DNA of 64,000 nt from CBDBIG01 sp965205845 [NCBI: bacterium] (GTDB lineage Bacteria; SAR324), in assembly GCA_965205845.1 (NCBI GenBank), contig CBDBIG010000004.1, positions 186,001 through 250,000 on the forward strand. The letters are read 5' to 3'. The notes under the pieces were generated by a model, which ran no database searches, was not told where the DNA came from, and saw only the letters and a list, made by a program, of their open reading frames with translations. The position numbers were made by a program, and so were the translations under genes. Each line of letters opens with the position of its first letter. Position 1 is the stretch's first letter. This document shows positions 63,745 to 64,000 of this stretch, in pieces.

Positions 63745-64000
63745 ATGAGTACGAACAACCCTGTTTTGTTTATTTGGCCAGATGTTGCCAATAAGCTCCT
63801 GCCCGAGTGGTTACTTTGGGTTGCCGATGGCGCGGTGCTGTTATGTGCGCTGTTGGTTTTCTTATGGATTTTCCGGATTGCAGCGCGATATCTTAAGCGC
63901 CGTCGTACTTACACACGCATGAGAGCTATGTTACGGCGCGTCGACCTGAGCGATGCGGAGCACAACGTGCTGCAAACGTTGGCAGGTGGCGGATTTCACG
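63745..64000 (+). CDS. Membrane protein, cut by the window end
   Basis: AGGAGG (63727-63732) precedes ATG 63745 by 12 bases. The first 85 residues show one TM (LLWVADGAVLLCALLVFLWIFRIAA) followed by a basic, helical cytoplasmic start (RYLKRRRTYTRMRAMLRRVDLSDAEHNVLQTLAGGGFH). The pattern resembles the N-terminus of some PilZ- or YcgR-like membrane proteins, but the defining domain is outside the window. Confidence 0.7.
   Translation, partial: MSTNNPVLFIWPDVANKLLPEWLLWVADGAVLLCALLVFLWIFRIAARYLKRRRTYTRMRAMLRRVDLSDAEHNVLQTLAGGGFH

Overview
The window looks like the chromosome of a flagellated Gram-negative bacterium. It carries KDO synthesis (kdsA), a flagellar hook cluster with MotE- and FliJ-type genes, complex I subunits, a methyl-accepting chemotaxis protein, RNase G, FtsH, CdaA/CdaR, an ArsS-type radical SAM enzyme and several lipoproteins. 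The gene set suggests a deltaproteobacterial or SAR324-like lineage, but nothing here (no rRNA) settles the taxonomy. Core genes are intact. Mobile-element genes are nearly all broken by one-base indels, often in homopolymers, so the decay is probably real and not sequencing error.

Layout. 1-8.2 kb: right half of a decayed Mu-like prophage (tail/baseplate genes gp43, gp44, gp47, gp48 and collar, with com-like and mom-like genes and a dam scrap), interrupted by a lipoprotein gene. 8.2-9.9 kb: large orphan gene. 10-12.6 kb: dam and HNH remnants and repeats. 12.6-13.6 kb: argC. 13.7-21.2 kb: repeats, a coiled-coil protein pair, an RCC1-like lipoprotein cut by an element with 22-bp inverted ends that carries muB, a 24-unit hexamer repeat and dam. 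21.2-32.9 kb: kdsB scraps, kdsA, a two-TM protein, nadK, recN, arsS, a lipid kinase and an MCP. 33-39.7 kb: fliJ-motE-fliK-flgD-flgE. 40.4 kb: tRNA-Thr. 41-44.9 kb: a 1314-residue lipoprotein/membrane/double-ATPase fusion. 45.1-46.8 kb: nuoABC. 47.7-50.8 kb: truncated type I restriction locus and an FkbM methyltransferase. 51.5 kb: tRNA-Ser. 52.1-54.2 kb: a second dam-com-mom remnant between inverted element ends, then tandem copies of the 3' end of rluD. 54.2-61.4 kb: rluD, rng, cdaR, cdaA, ftsH. 61.9-64 kb: an SDR enzyme, a lactonase-like hydrolase and a cut membrane protein gene.

Two themes stand out. First, a Mu-like module of dam, com and mom recurs in the window in different states of deletion, with 22-bp sites resembling transposase-binding ends. 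Second, short and long tandem duplications are unusually frequent: rluD tail, nadK head, kdsB tail, fliK repeats, a tetranucleotide tract in nuoC, a hexamer tract and a poly-Gly lipoprotein tract. The most novel single gene is the 1314-residue fusion, which looks like an ECF-type importer with an N-terminal lipoprotein domain.
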